From Candidatus Poribacteria bacterium (GTDB lineage: Bacteria; Poribacteria; WGA-4E; PCPOR2b): DNA of 64,000 nucleotides. The notes under the pieces are model-generated. The model was not told the origin of the DNA and ran no database searches. It worked only from the letters and a program-made list of their open reading frames with translations. Of this stretch, positions 52,949 through 62,734 are shown piece by piece. The stretch is from the NCBI GenBank assembly GCA_022826645.1, contig JAJDUM010000117.1, positions 22,960-86,959 of the forward strand. Reading direction: 5' to 3'. Both the position numbers and the translations under genes were made by a program. Within the stretch, counting starts at the first letter, position 1, and every line of letters starts with the position of its first letter.

Positions 52949-54025
52949 TTACCCACCAATCTGTTGTTCCAGCGCACAAATTTCGTCCTCACCCTCCAGA
53001 ATGCCGATTTCCAGATGAAACTCTCGGATCTCGCCGGGCTGGATATGTTGCAAATACCCATACTTTCGATTCCAAGCACGCCCCAACATACTGACATTGC
53101 CAGGTTCAATACCAGTTACATACGTACCTCTGTGGAAGTGTTGCCAATGGGTAACAATAGGCATTTCCTCGATAGGGAACTTCCAGTAAAGTCCGAGTTG
53201 TAAATTGTCGTTAATCAGTCCGATATGTACGTTCCCTTCCTGGTCTGCGATGGGTCGGTGTATGTAGACATCGTCGTGTGCTTCCTGCTGCGGTCCAAGT
53301 GCCACTGCGTAGTCTTCAGGACTGACTTCGCGGTCTTCCAACCATTCTGTGCTCTTCTCGCTATTGATTAGCACACGGCTGCCCGCATCCAAGACTGGAA
53401 ATCCGGGGTTCGTATGGTAGACAAACATCAACGGCGAAGGGTCTACACTTAGATTCTCAATGCGGTCATGAATACGCAAGCATTTTTCGCCGAGCACTGT
53501 AGAAATTTCTCGGGTTAGTTCCAGATTTGTCCCGAAGACCACTGCCTCACGCATCTTTCCTCGAACACGCACAACGTAGTCTTCCTCTTCCCAGCCACAC
53601 TCAGCAACCGCACCTTTAGCTGGAATAAAGGAGAGGCGACCGTGAAGCCCAAGTTCCTCGTCTTCTTCTTCGGGATCCACTTCAGGATGGCCGGTGAATA
53701 TCAGGCCGCAACTGGTTACCAGTCCGCCAAAAAAGCCGCGCATCCATCCATAGCCTTGGGGTTCATAAAAGGCGGGTCCCACATCACCGGTATTGCCTCG
53801 AAAACCCAGAGACATCCCCTTGTAATGGGCGGAGGCAACGTCAAGAGAACGCCCCGGCAGGACAGAAAAACAGAGACCGGAAGCGTTGAAAACTTCGATT
53901 AGATCGGAGCCCCGTTCGTTCCCCTCGACCAACTCCGCTCGGCGGGCACCTGCCAGTTGGGTCATATCCCCGACTAACTCTAATAGCTGCTGTTTAGTGT
54001 ACTGATTTCCGAAAAGTTGTGGCAT
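52949..54025 (-). CDS. Aldose-epimerase-like protein (DUF4432)
   Basis: A 358-residue protein of the galactose-mutarotase-like superfamily, DUF4432 type. Recognisable blocks are GLCFSVLPGRSLDVASAHYKG, LGLHGRLSFIPA (the conserved GLHGR), DRIENLSVDPSPLMFVYHTNPGFP (HxNxG) and WQHFHRGTYVTGIEPGN (ExxN). Family members bind sugars or sugar acids; catalysis by the DUF4432 branch is not established. GGAGG precedes the ATG. It is transcribed on its own, after the plus-strand DUF2007 gene. Confidence 0.85.
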   Translation of the reverse strand: MPQLFGNQYTKQQLLELVGDMTQLAGARRAELVEGNERGSDLIEVFNASGLCFSVLPGRSLDVASAHYKGMSLGFRGNTGDVGPAFYEPQGYGWMRGFFGGLVTSCGLIFTGHPEVDPEEEDEELGLHGRLSFIPAKGAVAECGWEEEDYVVRVRGKMREAVVFGTNLELTREISTVLGEKCLRIHDRIENLSVDPSPLMFVYHTNPGFPVLDAGSRVLINSEKSTEWLEDREVSPEDYAVALGPQQEAHDDVYIHRPIADQEGNVHIGLINDNLQLGLYWKFPIEEMPIVTHWQHFHRGTYVTGIEPGNVSMLGRAWNRKYGYLQHIQPGEIREFHLEIGILEGEDEICALEQQIGG

Positions 54026-54073
54026 GTTTATCCTCCTTTGGATAATTTACGGTCACGCAAGATTATTTGACGG

Positions 54074-54769
54074 TTATATGAAATTCTCAAGGAGACCTGT
54101 CAGTTCCCTTAGAGATGATATTTCAAAGTCGTGTTGTTTCCCTGTTCCCTTATTTTCGCCTTGACGATTTAGCCAGATAGATTTCACGCCAGCTTGTTTT
54201 GCACCAATGATGTCATTTCGGAAGGAATCACCGACATGTAGTAACTGATGTTTCGCGCACCCTGCCTGCTCGATAGCGATCTCAAAGAGTCGTAGATCGG
54301 GCTTTTGGATGCCGTAATTCTGAGCGAATACCACGAATTGAAAGAAGCCTTCTAACCCGCAACGTTCCGGATAGGTATTGCCATTGGAGAGAAGACCCAT
54401 TGTATAATCTCCTCGCAGTGCATTCAGTGTGGGGAGCACATCGTCGAAGAGCTGAATGTCCTCAAACCGATGTTTCAGGTACAGTGTATTGAGGTGAACG
54501 GCAAGGTCGTCGTCGGGACTATGGATAAATTGAAGAGTTCGCTTGAACGCTTCAAGCCGAATTACTTCATGCGTCATTTCTCTATCTTTATATTCCTCTG
54601 CAACCTGATCTCGAATGGCAATTAGTGTTTCGATGGAGAGGGAGTCAGGAGTAGAAGGGACAAGGCGCCGGAGCTCGTCCAACGCACACCCGAGCGCGTG
54701 ACGCATCACCCCTTCAAAATCCCATAGTGTACCATCCGCATCAAATGAGATTGTTGTGATCTTTTTCAT
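54074..54769 (-). CDS. HAD-superfamily hydrolase
   Basis: A 231-residue HAD phosphatase. Motif I is FDADGTLWDF, motif II LLSNGNT, motif III lysine in GIQKPD, motif IV VGDSFRNDIIGAKQAG. An all-helical cap (about 20-95) suits small phosphorylated substrates; it resembles YjjG-like nucleotide/sugar phosphatases. The ATG at 54769 lies inside the end of the upstream nucleotidyltransferase gene (29-base overlap), so the two are translationally coupled. Confidence 0.9.
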   Translation of the reverse strand: MKKITTISFDADGTLWDFEGVMRHALGCALDELRRLVPSTPDSLSIETLIAIRDQVAEEYKDREMTHEVIRLEAFKRTLQFIHSPDDDLAVHLNTLYLKHRFEDIQLFDDVLPTLNALRGDYTMGLLSNGNTYPERCGLEGFFQFVVFAQNYGIQKPDLRLFEIAIEQAGCAKHQLLHVGDSFRNDIIGAKQAGVKSIWLNRQGENKGTGKQHDFEISSLRELTGLLENFI

Positions 54770-55232
54770 TGTCAAGCCGCTGCCTTAACATTTTTGCCCT
54801 CTCAACCCTTCCGAACTTGAGATAGGCCTGGTATTCGTATTCTAACGATAGGACAGGCACAAGCAGTCCGTCAATCTCTACCATTTGCCTATAATGTGCA
54901 GGATCTACAGGTTCTTCCCAGAGACCATCTGCTCCCTTCTTCTGAATATTACCCATGATATCTACCTCAATGCCGTCAATTTGCAGGGCACCAAAGTGAG
55001 ATTTGATTCGCTCAGTAGCGGAAAATTCAACTTTCCTGATTACCACGTCTAAAAAAAGGTTTTCAATTTCATAAGCCCCCACTGTGTCGGTCTGGATGTC
55101 AATATCATTGGGTTGGACGGGGACACCCTGCAGTGCAAAACCGAGACTTCCTGTGATAACCCAATTTACATGTGTATCCGACAGCCGTGCATAGATTTGG
55201 TGCAGAACGTTCCTGTAGATCGGATCAATCAT
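54741..55232 (-). CDS. Nucleotidyltransferase-like protein
   Basis: A 163-residue protein with the small nucleotidyltransferase fold: WVITGSLGFALQGVPVQPND (GS motif), DIDIQTDTVGAYEIE, IDGIEVDIMGN (catalytic acidic strand). It lacks a second recognised domain. The family includes antibiotic-adenylating, AbiEii-type toxin-like and housekeeping members. I start at MIDPIYRN; an earlier in-frame GTG overlaps the TrkH end without an SD. It overlaps the HAD gene by 29 bases, suggesting a paired nucleotide-phosphate activity. Confidence 0.8.
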   Translation of the reverse strand: MIDPIYRNVLHQIYARLSDTHVNWVITGSLGFALQGVPVQPNDIDIQTDTVGAYEIENLFLDVVIRKVEFSATERIKSHFGALQIDGIEVDIMGNIQKKGADGLWEEPVDPAHYRQMVEIDGLLVPVLSLEYEYQAYLKFGRVERAKMLRQRLDNEKDHNNLI

Positions 55233-55252
55233 CGTTTTTTCCACTTTAGCGT

Positions 55253-56749
55253 TTAGCGTCGCCACAACTGTGGAGCAAATAAAACCAAGACCGTATACAG
55301 CTCTAACCGTCCTAGTAACATGCAGAAACAGAGAATAAATTTTCCGAGTGTTGGGATGTGCGCATAGTGGTCAATAGGACCAACAGATCCAAGGCCAGGA
55401 CCTATATTTCCCATGGTTGCGATAGTAGCAGCAGCGGCACTAATCAGATCTAATCCCAGCGCCGCCATGATGCAGGTAACAATCGCGAAAATACCGATAA
55501 AGAGAAAGAAAAAACCGAGGATGTTTCTCATCACCTCTTGCGGAACCACTCGGTCACCAAGTTTAATTGGGAGCACGGCGTGTGGCAATATGAGGCGCTT
55601 AACTTCGACATATCCCTGTTTGATAAGTAGCAGAAGACGGACGTGCTTCATCCCACCACCTGTTGAACCCGCACAGCCACCGAAAAACATGAGTATAAGC
55701 AGGATAAACTGCGAAAACGCGGGCCACTGTTCAAAGTCGAAGGTTCCGTAACCGGTCGTTGTGATGATTGATACAACCTGGAAAGCAGCGTAACGCAAAG
55801 CGGTTCCAAATGATTCGAAAATAACCTGACCGCTAACCGTTGCGGTCATTGTGTTCCAAACAATCAAGCTTATGCACAGAAACAGTGTCAAACCATAAAA
55901 ACGGAACTCCGAATCCCTGATGTAGCTTTTGAAGTCGCCACGTAAGGCACGGTAGTGTAAGGAGAAGTTTGTTCCGGCGAGGAACATAAAGACAATAACA
56001 ACAACATCGAAGTAGATATTGTTATATTGACCAATACTCAAATTCTGGGTTGAAAAGCCGCCGGTTGCCATCGTTCCGAAGGTGTGACATAGTGCGTCAA
56101 ACCACGTCATCCCACCGATCCAGAGCAGTAGCATTTCGACAGCAGAGATAAGGACATAAACACCCCAAAGCAGTTTTGCAGTCTGCGCGATGCGTGGTGT
56201 AAGGCGGTCTTTATGGGGACCAGGCACTTCGGCCCGATAGAGCTGCATCCCCCCCACTCCCAACATCGGTAAGATGGCTAAAGCAAGCACGACAATTCCC
56301 ATTCCACCCAGCCAATGCGTTAGACTGCGCCAGAACAGGATAGCCTGCGTCAGGTGCTCAATGTCGGAGAGAACAGTCGCCCCGGTCGTTGTGAAGCCGG
56401 ACATGGATTCAAAATAGCAGAATGAGAACTCAACCAGCCAATTTCTACCTTCTTCTGCAAATACACGATCAAAAAGATACGGCAGCGATCCAAATAGCGC
56501 TGTAACAGTCCAGCCTAACGAGACAACTGCAACCCCTTCTTTATTACCAAGCTCTCGGTTGGATTTAGTCGTCAGACGTAGTATTAACCCAACAATGAGT
56601 GCAGTACAAAGAGAGAGAACAAACGCTTGCAGGTCAGACTCTCCATCCGCGGTCCTACGGTATAGGGCGATAAGTAAGGGACATAGCATTGCCGCGGAGA
56701 GGCAAATCAACAGGTTACCGAGCGTATATAGAACTAATTTTAGATTCAC
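55253..56749 (-). CDS. trkH: TrkH-type potassium transporter
   Basis: A 498-residue channel-like K+ transporter made of four M1-P-M2 repeats. The selectivity segments are visible, including SFCYFESMSGFTTTGATVL, GTMATGGFSTQ, SIITTTGYGTFD and IATMGNIGPGLG, each with a central glycine. I choose the GTG of VNLKLVLY since family proteins begin MNLK/MNL; a TTG start 36 bases earlier would overlap trkA. The GGCAGSTGGGMKH loop is typical. It needs the cytoplasmic NAD-binding TrkA gene, encoded directly upstream. Confidence 0.93.
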   Translation of the reverse strand: MNLKLVLYTLGNLLICLSAAMLCPLLIALYRRTADGESDLQAFVLSLCTALIVGLILRLTTKSNRELGNKEGVAVVSLGWTVTALFGSLPYLFDRVFAEEGRNWLVEFSFCYFESMSGFTTTGATVLSDIEHLTQAILFWRSLTHWLGGMGIVVLALAILPMLGVGGMQLYRAEVPGPHKDRLTPRIAQTAKLLWGVYVLISAVEMLLLWIGGMTWFDALCHTFGTMATGGFSTQNLSIGQYNNIYFDVVVIVFMFLAGTNFSLHYRALRGDFKSYIRDSEFRFYGLTLFLCISLIVWNTMTATVSGQVIFESFGTALRYAAFQVVSIITTTGYGTFDFEQWPAFSQFILLILMFFGGCAGSTGGGMKHVRLLLLIKQGYVEVKRLILPHAVLPIKLGDRVVPQEVMRNILGFFFLFIGIFAIVTCIMAALGLDLISAAAATIATMGNIGPGLGSVGPIDHYAHIPTLGKFILCFCMLLGRLELYTVLVLFAPQLWRR

Positions 56750-56765
56750 GGTATTATGGGAGGGG

Positions 56766-58163
56766 TCATTTTCTTTTTTGACCAAGAAAACGCTTCATCT
56801 TTGGTTCTACAAAAAGCTTTTCAACAACAGGAATAGAGTCGGGCATGGTGAAGATTATCACGCGATCGCCTGCTTGGATCACACTTTGTCCGGTCGGGAT
56901 AAGGACCCGGTTCTGTCGCACGATCGCACCAATCAGGGCATCGTCGGGCAGCATTCCGCCCAAGTTTTGGATCTCGTTGTAGGTAATCTGCGAATTTGGT
57001 CCGGCAACGAGTTCAATTACCTCAGCGTCAATCTCACGGAGTGACGCTGCTGAGACAATTTGACCTCGGCGGACAAGGCGGAGAATATTGCTGACCACTG
57101 TCAGATGACGACTCACGGCAGCATCAAGGGTTGGAATATTTTCCAAAATCGGCAGATAACGTGGCTGTTGAACTAAGGCAAGCACTCGGGCTGCTCCATG
57201 CTGCTTGGCTGTTACACAAGCCATGACGTCATTTTCATCATCACCGGTTACAGACACAAATCCATCTACCCCTTCAACTCCTGCTTCTTCCAAGAAGCCG
57301 GGGCTAAGGTAATCACCGTGTAGGACAGTCGTTTTTCTCAAGATTGTTGATGCAGCCTCAGCCCTTTCCCGATCAGTTTCAATTATTTTGACCTGCGTAC
57401 CATCTTTCTCAAGGATTCGTGCTAGGGAGACTCCAATCCGTTCCGCACCGACGATAATGACACGACGGATTTTTTGATTTAATGAGACTCCCGACAACTC
57501 AAGCAGCTGCGAGGTTGATTCACGACTACCGATGACAAATACTTCATCCCCTTCACTTATGAAGTCGCGACCTTTGGGCACGATTGTTGTACCATCGTTG
57601 CGTTTAATTGCAGTAACCCGCAGATCGGAGGGGATGCCGTGATCTGCTAGGCGGGTGAGGGGTGTACCTCGAAGTGGGTTGGTGGGTTTTACTTGGAACG
57701 CGACCAGTTGTACTTTGCCCTCTTCAAACTCAACGATTTCGCGGGCTTCTGGGATATTCAGCAGCCGATAGAATTCTTCCGCACAAAGTTGTTCGGGATT
57801 GATTAGCAAATTAATCCCGATATCCTTGGGGGATAAATCCGTCTCGTTAAGAAAATAGTCGGGATCGGAGACACGCGCGACCTTTGTTTTAACGCCATGT
57901 CGGGAGGCGATCACGCACGCCAGCATATTAATTTCATCGGAATTTGTCACCGCCATTAGGAGCTCTGCTTCTTTAATGCCAGCCTCTACTAACAAGGGCG
58001 GCGAAGCCCCCGATCCTTTGAGTGTTATAAGATCTAACTGCTCTTGGACACGCTGACAAGCCTCCTTCGATTGATCAATGAGAATGACATCGTTATTGTC
58101 CGCTATCAAGAGTTTCGCTGTATGAAATCCGACCTCTCCCGCGCCAATAATAATTGCTTTCAT
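56766..58163 (-). CDS. trkA: Trk potassium transport regulatory subunit TrkA
   Basis: A 465-residue cytoplasmic protein with two tandem RCK modules (RCK_N then RCK_C, twice). The first NAD-binding motif is complete (IIIGAGEVGFHTAKLL; DVILIDQSKEAC), the second (IIVGAERIGVSLARILE) has a degenerate glycine pattern, as is common. RCK_C elements (LRVTAIKRNDGTTIVPKG, IPVVEKLF end) follow each. It gates TrkH by binding nucleotides. It is 16 bases from trkH and probably co-transcribed. Confidence 0.95.
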   Translation of the reverse strand: MKAIIIGAGEVGFHTAKLLIADNNDVILIDQSKEACQRVQEQLDLITLKGSGASPPLLVEAGIKEAELLMAVTNSDEINMLACVIASRHGVKTKVARVSDPDYFLNETDLSPKDIGINLLINPEQLCAEEFYRLLNIPEAREIVEFEEGKVQLVAFQVKPTNPLRGTPLTRLADHGIPSDLRVTAIKRNDGTTIVPKGRDFISEGDEVFVIGSRESTSQLLELSGVSLNQKIRRVIIVGAERIGVSLARILEKDGTQVKIIETDRERAEAASTILRKTTVLHGDYLSPGFLEEAGVEGVDGFVSVTGDDENDVMACVTAKQHGAARVLALVQQPRYLPILENIPTLDAAVSRHLTVVSNILRLVRRGQIVSAASLREIDAEVIELVAGPNSQITYNEIQNLGGMLPDDALIGAIVRQNRVLIPTGQSVIQAGDRVIIFTMPDSIPVVEKLFVEPKMKRFLGQKRK

Positions 58164-58264
58164 TGGTTTATCTACTAATGTGAGCTATGATGGATATTAG
58201 AATTATGGGGCTTATATAGTCTATCAAGAGCCGCAGCATCGAAGGCAGATCAGCTGCGTAACTT

Positions 58265-61201
58265 CTACGCGTAAGAATCAATCGGTGGACAAGAACAGAT
58301 CAGGTTTCGATCTCCCTGAACTTCATTAATCCGTGCAACGGGGGGCCAATACTTACGTTCTCGTACCCACGATGCAGGAAAAACAGCCTTTTCTCGAGAA
58401 TATTCGTGACCCCACTCGGTTTGCATGGCTTGCGCTGCGGTATGGGGCGCATTTTTGAGAACGTTGTCGGAAGGATCGGCTTGGCCATTCTCAATCTCTG
58501 CGATCTCTTTCCGGATCAAGATCATCGCTTCGCAGAAGCGATCCAGCTCCCTCTTTGATTCACTTTCGGTTGGCTCAATCATCATTGTTTCCGCAACCGG
58601 AAATGATACAGTAGGTGCATGGAAGCCGTAGTCCATCAATCTTTTAGCGACATCAGTTGCCCCGATCCCAGCAGTTTTCCTAAAATCACGAAGATCAATG
58701 ATACACTCGTGCGCGACAAGACCATTGTTACCTTTGTAAAGGACTGAATAGTGAGATTCTAAGCATTTGGCAATGTAATTTGCATTCAGGATGGCAGTTT
58801 CAGTTGCGCGTTTGAGTTCCCGCGCCCCCATCATTGCAATGTATCCCCAAGAGATTGGGAGGATACTCGGACTGCCCCAAGGGGCTGCTGAAACTGGACT
58901 AATTCCCTCTTTATTGCCGATCGGCACGACTGGATGGGTTGGCAGAAAGGCAACGAGGTGTGCTTTAACACCAATCGGTCCCATTCCAGGACCGCCGCCG
59001 CCGTGCGGAATACAGAAGGTTTTGTGCAGATTCAGGTGACATACATCTGGACCAAAATCACCCGGACGGCATAGTCCAATCATCGCGTTCATATTTGCGC
59101 CGTCCATGTAGACCTGCCCTCCATGTTGATGAACGATTTCGCAGATCTCCCGAATATTTTCCTCAAACACACCGTGCGTTGAAGGATAAGTAACCATCGC
59201 TGCTGCCAGTTCTTGACTGTGTTGTTCTGCTTTTGCCCGCAGGTCCAAAAGATCAACATTCCCTTCATCGTCGCAGTCAACCACCACTACGCGCATACCT
59301 ACCATGACCGCGCTGGCAGGATTCGTACCGTGCGCAGATCGTGGGATTAGGCAAACCTCCCGCTGCTTTTCCCCACGGTACTGATGGTATTTTCGGATGA
59401 CCAGCAGCCCCGCATATTCTCCTTGCGATCCGGCATTGGGTTGCAAAGAGACACCAGGAAACCCGGTCAATTCCGACAACCACGCTTCGAGTTGTTCAAA
59501 CAGAATTTGATACCCTCTCGTCTGTCCAAGGGGGGCAAATGGATGCAGTTGACTGAACTCTTGCCAAGTGACGGGAAGCATTTCGACGGTAGCGTTCAAT
59601 TTCATCGTGCAAGATCCCAGCGGAATCATCGATGTGGTCAGAGATAGATCCTTCCCCTCAAGCTTGTGGATATACCGCAACATCTCTGTTTCAGAGTGGT
59701 AGGTGTTAAAAACCGGATGGGTGAGATAAGAACTCTTTCGCTGCAATGGCTCGGGAATTTCCGATTGAGCCCGAAGGATTAAACCTTCGACCTCGAAAGG
59801 CAGGGGCCTCCCTAGTGCGAATACATCCAGCAGATCTCGGATATCCTGAATGGAGGTGGTTTCATCAAGTGAAATCCCAACGTGGGAGTGGTCGAAAACC
59901 CTGAAGTTGATCTGATGTGTATGGGCAATGGATAAGAGTCCATCGAGAGTGGGCGGCTGTCCTAGCTGTTGATTGGTCCGGCTATCAGGATTATAAGCTG
60001 ACTCTTGGACTGAATTCAGATCGAGGCTGAATGTATCAAAGTAACAGCTATCATCAAGCATATATCCGACTCGTTTTAATCCTTCACGGAGGACACTTGT
60101 AAGCAGATGCACACGTTCCGCAATTTCGCGAAGCCCCTGTGCTCCGTGATAAACCGCATACATGCTCGCCACTACCGCCAAGAGCACTTGTGCCGTGCAG
60201 ATGTTGCTCGTCGCTTGTTCTCTACGGATATGCTGTTCCCGCGTCTGAAGGGCGAGACGAATTGCAGGCTGCCCTTCTGCATCCTGCGAAAGTCCCGCAA
60301 TTCTACCCGGCATCTTACGTTTAAATTTCTCTTTCGTTGATAGGAACGCGGCGTGGGGACCACCATATCCCATTGGCACCCCAAACCGTTGGGTGGATCC
60401 GACCGCAATATCAGCATCAAATTCACCGGGTGGGTTCAAAAGCGTCAGGCTCAGAAGATCAGTGGCAACCGCTAATAACCCGCCGGCATCATGCACCTTT
60501 TCAACAAAGTCGCTATAGTCATAAACGGCTCCGTCGCTTGCCGGATACTGAACAAGAGCACCCAAGAGAGGTGCGTCAAACACCGCAGTGCGATGGTCTC
60601 CAATCAATAACTCAATTCCTAGTGGTTCTGCACGGGTCTTCAAGACACCGATTGTCTGGGGATGACATGTTTCAGAAACAAAAAAAGTCTTGTTAGCCCC
60701 ACGCTTACTGAGGGCAAGACACATTCCCATCGCCTCAGCCGCTGCTGTGCTCTCGTCCAACAACGAAGCATTCGCAATCGGCAGCCCGGTCAGATCAATA
60801 ATCATCGTTTGAAAATTTAATAGCGCTTCAAGGCGTCCTTGTGCAATCTCTGCCTGATACGGGGTATATGCGGTATACCATCCAGGGTTCTCGAGTATGT
60901 TCCTCTGGATCACAGGTGGCGTGATGCAGTTGTAGTAACCCATCCCGATAAAAGATCGAAAGACCTGATTCTGAAACGCAATCTCCCTCAAATCAGCGAG
61001 CATCTCAGACTCGGTGCGGGGTTTACTGAGATTTAATGGCTGGTAATAACGGGTATGTGCCGGGACAGCGTCTTCAATTAGTTCATCGGGCGAAGCATAT
61101 CCGACTTTTTGGAGCATTAACTCGACATCGTCCGGACGCGGGCCGATATGGCGGTCAGCAAAAGTATCTGTGAAATTAAGGGATTGAAGGGTTTTACTCA
61201 T
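58265..61201 (-). CDS. gcvP: Glycine dehydrogenase (decarboxylating), P-protein
   Basis: A 978-residue homodimer-type P-protein joining both halves (alpha and beta) in one chain. It decarboxylates glycine and passes the aminomethyl group to the lipoyl arm of GcvH. The start at MSKTLQSLNFTD overlaps the gcvH stop (ATGAG..TAA) and has GAGGAAAA upstream. Conserved blocks are FTDTFADRHIGPR, YYNCITPPVIQRN, ARGLEALLNFQTM-type region (EALLNFQTMIIDLTGLP), HLNLHKTFCIPHGGGGPG with the PLP lysine, and GSPSILPISWGYI. It completes the gcvT-gcvH-gcvP set. Confidence 0.97.
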   Translation of the reverse strand: MSKTLQSLNFTDTFADRHIGPRPDDVELMLQKVGYASPDELIEDAVPAHTRYYQPLNLSKPRTESEMLADLREIAFQNQVFRSFIGMGYYNCITPPVIQRNILENPGWYTAYTPYQAEIAQGRLEALLNFQTMIIDLTGLPIANASLLDESTAAAEAMGMCLALSKRGANKTFFVSETCHPQTIGVLKTRAEPLGIELLIGDHRTAVFDAPLLGALVQYPASDGAVYDYSDFVEKVHDAGGLLAVATDLLSLTLLNPPGEFDADIAVGSTQRFGVPMGYGGPHAAFLSTKEKFKRKMPGRIAGLSQDAEGQPAIRLALQTREQHIRREQATSNICTAQVLLAVVASMYAVYHGAQGLREIAERVHLLTSVLREGLKRVGYMLDDSCYFDTFSLDLNSVQESAYNPDSRTNQQLGQPPTLDGLLSIAHTHQINFRVFDHSHVGISLDETTSIQDIRDLLDVFALGRPLPFEVEGLILRAQSEIPEPLQRKSSYLTHPVFNTYHSETEMLRYIHKLEGKDLSLTTSMIPLGSCTMKLNATVEMLPVTWQEFSQLHPFAPLGQTRGYQILFEQLEAWLSELTGFPGVSLQPNAGSQGEYAGLLVIRKYHQYRGEKQREVCLIPRSAHGTNPASAVMVGMRVVVVDCDDEGNVDLLDLRAKAEQHSQELAAAMVTYPSTHGVFEENIREICEIVHQHGGQVYMDGANMNAMIGLCRPGDFGPDVCHLNLHKTFCIPHGGGGPGMGPIGVKAHLVAFLPTHPVVPIGNKEGISPVSAAPWGSPSILPISWGYIAMMGARELKRATETAILNANYIAKCLESHYSVLYKGNNGLVAHECIIDLRDFRKTAGIGATDVAKRLMDYGFHAPTVSFPVAETMMIEPTESESKRELDRFCEAMILIRKEIAEIENGQADPSDNVLKNAPHTAAQAMQTEWGHEYSREKAVFPASWVRERKYWPPVARINEVQGDRNLICSCPPIDSYA

Positions 61202-61583
61202 TTTCCTCTGTTTCAACCATTGCTTGATATTCACTTGCAGACATTAGCCCCTCCAATTCGCCTAAATCGCTTATACGAATTTTAACCATCCAACCGTCGC
61301 CGTAAGGGGCTTCGTTCACTAGCTCCGGTGCATCTTCGAGTTCTTCATTGATTTCAATAACTTCGCCACTGACAGGGGCATAGAGATCAAATGCTGCTTT
61401 TACCGATTCAATGACGCCAAAGGTTTTGTGCTGTTCAAGAACAGTTCCCACCTCTGGTAGCTCGACATAGACGACATCTTGGATTTCTGCTTGCGCGTAG
61501 TCACTGACACCGATGCTGACGATATCATCTTCACATCTCGCCCATTCGTGGCTTTTCATATACTTCAGATCTGCCGGAAACAT
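61194..61583 (-). CDS. gcvH: Glycine cleavage system H-protein
   Basis: A 129-residue lipoyl carrier. The lipoylation lysine is in GVIESVKAAFDLYAPVSGEV; YADLKYMKSHEWARCED at the N-terminus and the tail of acidic residues match the family. The stop overlaps the gcvP start by eight bases. It sits between gcvT and gcvP in one operon and shuttles the aminomethyl group between P and T proteins. Confidence 0.97.
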   Translation of the reverse strand: MFPADLKYMKSHEWARCEDDIVSIGVSDYAQAEIQDVVYVELPEVGTVLEQHKTFGVIESVKAAFDLYAPVSGEVIEINEELEDAPELVNEAPYGDGWMVKIRISDLGELEGLMSASEYQAMVETEENE

Positions 61584-61596
61584 CTGACTTTTTCTC

Positions 61597-62694
61597 CTAA
61601 ATCGGTGGTTGATAAAACGGTGTTCTCACCACCTTCGCGGGATGACGTCTCCCGCGGATTTCAATGTCAATTTTGGTGTTAATCTTACTCATCTCAATTG
61701 GGAGATAGGCGAGGCCTATGTTACAGTTCAGGCTGGGTGCTGGCGCGCCACTCGTGACTTCACCAACGCACTGATCTTCACGATAAACCGCATGGTGTGC
61801 TCGCGCAATGCTGCGATCCAACATCTGAAACCCCGCCAAGCGGCGCTTAATCCCTTCGCCATTCTGCCGCACCAAGGCTTCTCGACCAATAAACTCTCCT
61901 TTATTGAAGGCTACTGTCCACCGTAATCCGGCTTCCAACGGCGTTGTTGTTTCGTCAATGTCGTTGCCGTACAGACACAGTCGCGACTCAAGTCGAAGGG
62001 TATCCCTCGCACCAAGCCCAACCGGCTTTCCACCGATAGTGGTTACTTCCTCATAGACAGCGTCCCATAAATCCGCGCTACGCTTGGCTTCGACATAGAG
62101 CTCAAAACCGATTTCGCCGGTGTAACCCGTTCGTGAGATAGTTGTTGAAATTCCAGCAACTTCTCCCACTGTAAATCGGTAGGAATCCAACGCTGTTACA
62201 TCGATGTCAGTCAGGGTTTGAAGACACTGAGGCGCATTTTTGCCTTGTAGCGCAACAAGAGCAGTTCCATCGCTTCGGTTCTCCACCTCCGCCCCCGTTT
62301 CACCATGAGCGTGCATCCACTCCAACCCCTTTTCGAGATTCGACGCGTTGACAACAAGCATATATCGATCGGCTGCATAGCGGTAGACGAGCAGGTCATC
62401 CACAATCCCACCAGTTTCTGAGCACATTGGGGTATAGAGTACCTGTCCATCAGCCAGCTTAGCAGCGTCATTGGTAATCAACTTCTGAACCAGCGATAGG
62501 GATTTGGCACCTCGGATTTCGATCTCCCCCATGTGCGAGACATCAAATAATCCTACATTCGATCTGACGGTCAGGTGCTCATCAATGATGCTGCTATACT
62601 GCACAGGCATCTCCCATCCGCCAAACTCAACCAATCTTGCCCCAAGTTTCTTATGGATATGATAGAGGGGTGTACGCTTAAGTTTTTGTGTCAC
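61597..62694 (-). CDS. gcvT: Aminomethyltransferase, T-protein
   Basis: A 365-residue T-protein that releases ammonia and transfers a one-carbon unit to tetrahydrofolate. It starts at GTG (VTQKLKRTPLY). Family blocks include FGGWEMPVQYSSI, GLFDVSHMGEIEI, GQVLYTPMCSETGGIVDDLLVYR and CLYGNDIDETTTPLEAGL. It is 13 bases upstream of gcvH. The local set lacks the shared L-protein (dihydrolipoamide dehydrogenase), presumably encoded elsewhere. Confidence 0.97.
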   Translation of the reverse strand: MTQKLKRTPLYHIHKKLGARLVEFGGWEMPVQYSSIIDEHLTVRSNVGLFDVSHMGEIEIRGAKSLSLVQKLITNDAAKLADGQVLYTPMCSETGGIVDDLLVYRYAADRYMLVVNASNLEKGLEWMHAHGETGAEVENRSDGTALVALQGKNAPQCLQTLTDIDVTALDSYRFTVGEVAGISTTISRTGYTGEIGFELYVEAKRSADLWDAVYEEVTTIGGKPVGLGARDTLRLESRLCLYGNDIDETTTPLEAGLRWTVAFNKGEFIGREALVRQNGEGIKRRLAGFQMLDRSIARAHHAVYREDQCVGEVTSGAPAPSLNCNIGLAYLPIEMSKINTKIDIEIRGRRHPAKVVRTPFYQPPI

Positions 62695-62734
62695 GTGCCG
62701 GCTCGTCGAGCTTCCTCGTTTCGCGGGATCTGTA

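Noticed and set aside
54741..55232. AbiEii-type toxin of a toxin-antitoxin pair
   Set aside because: The overlapping partner is a HAD phosphatase, not an AbiEi antitoxin, and the protein is much shorter than AbiEii.
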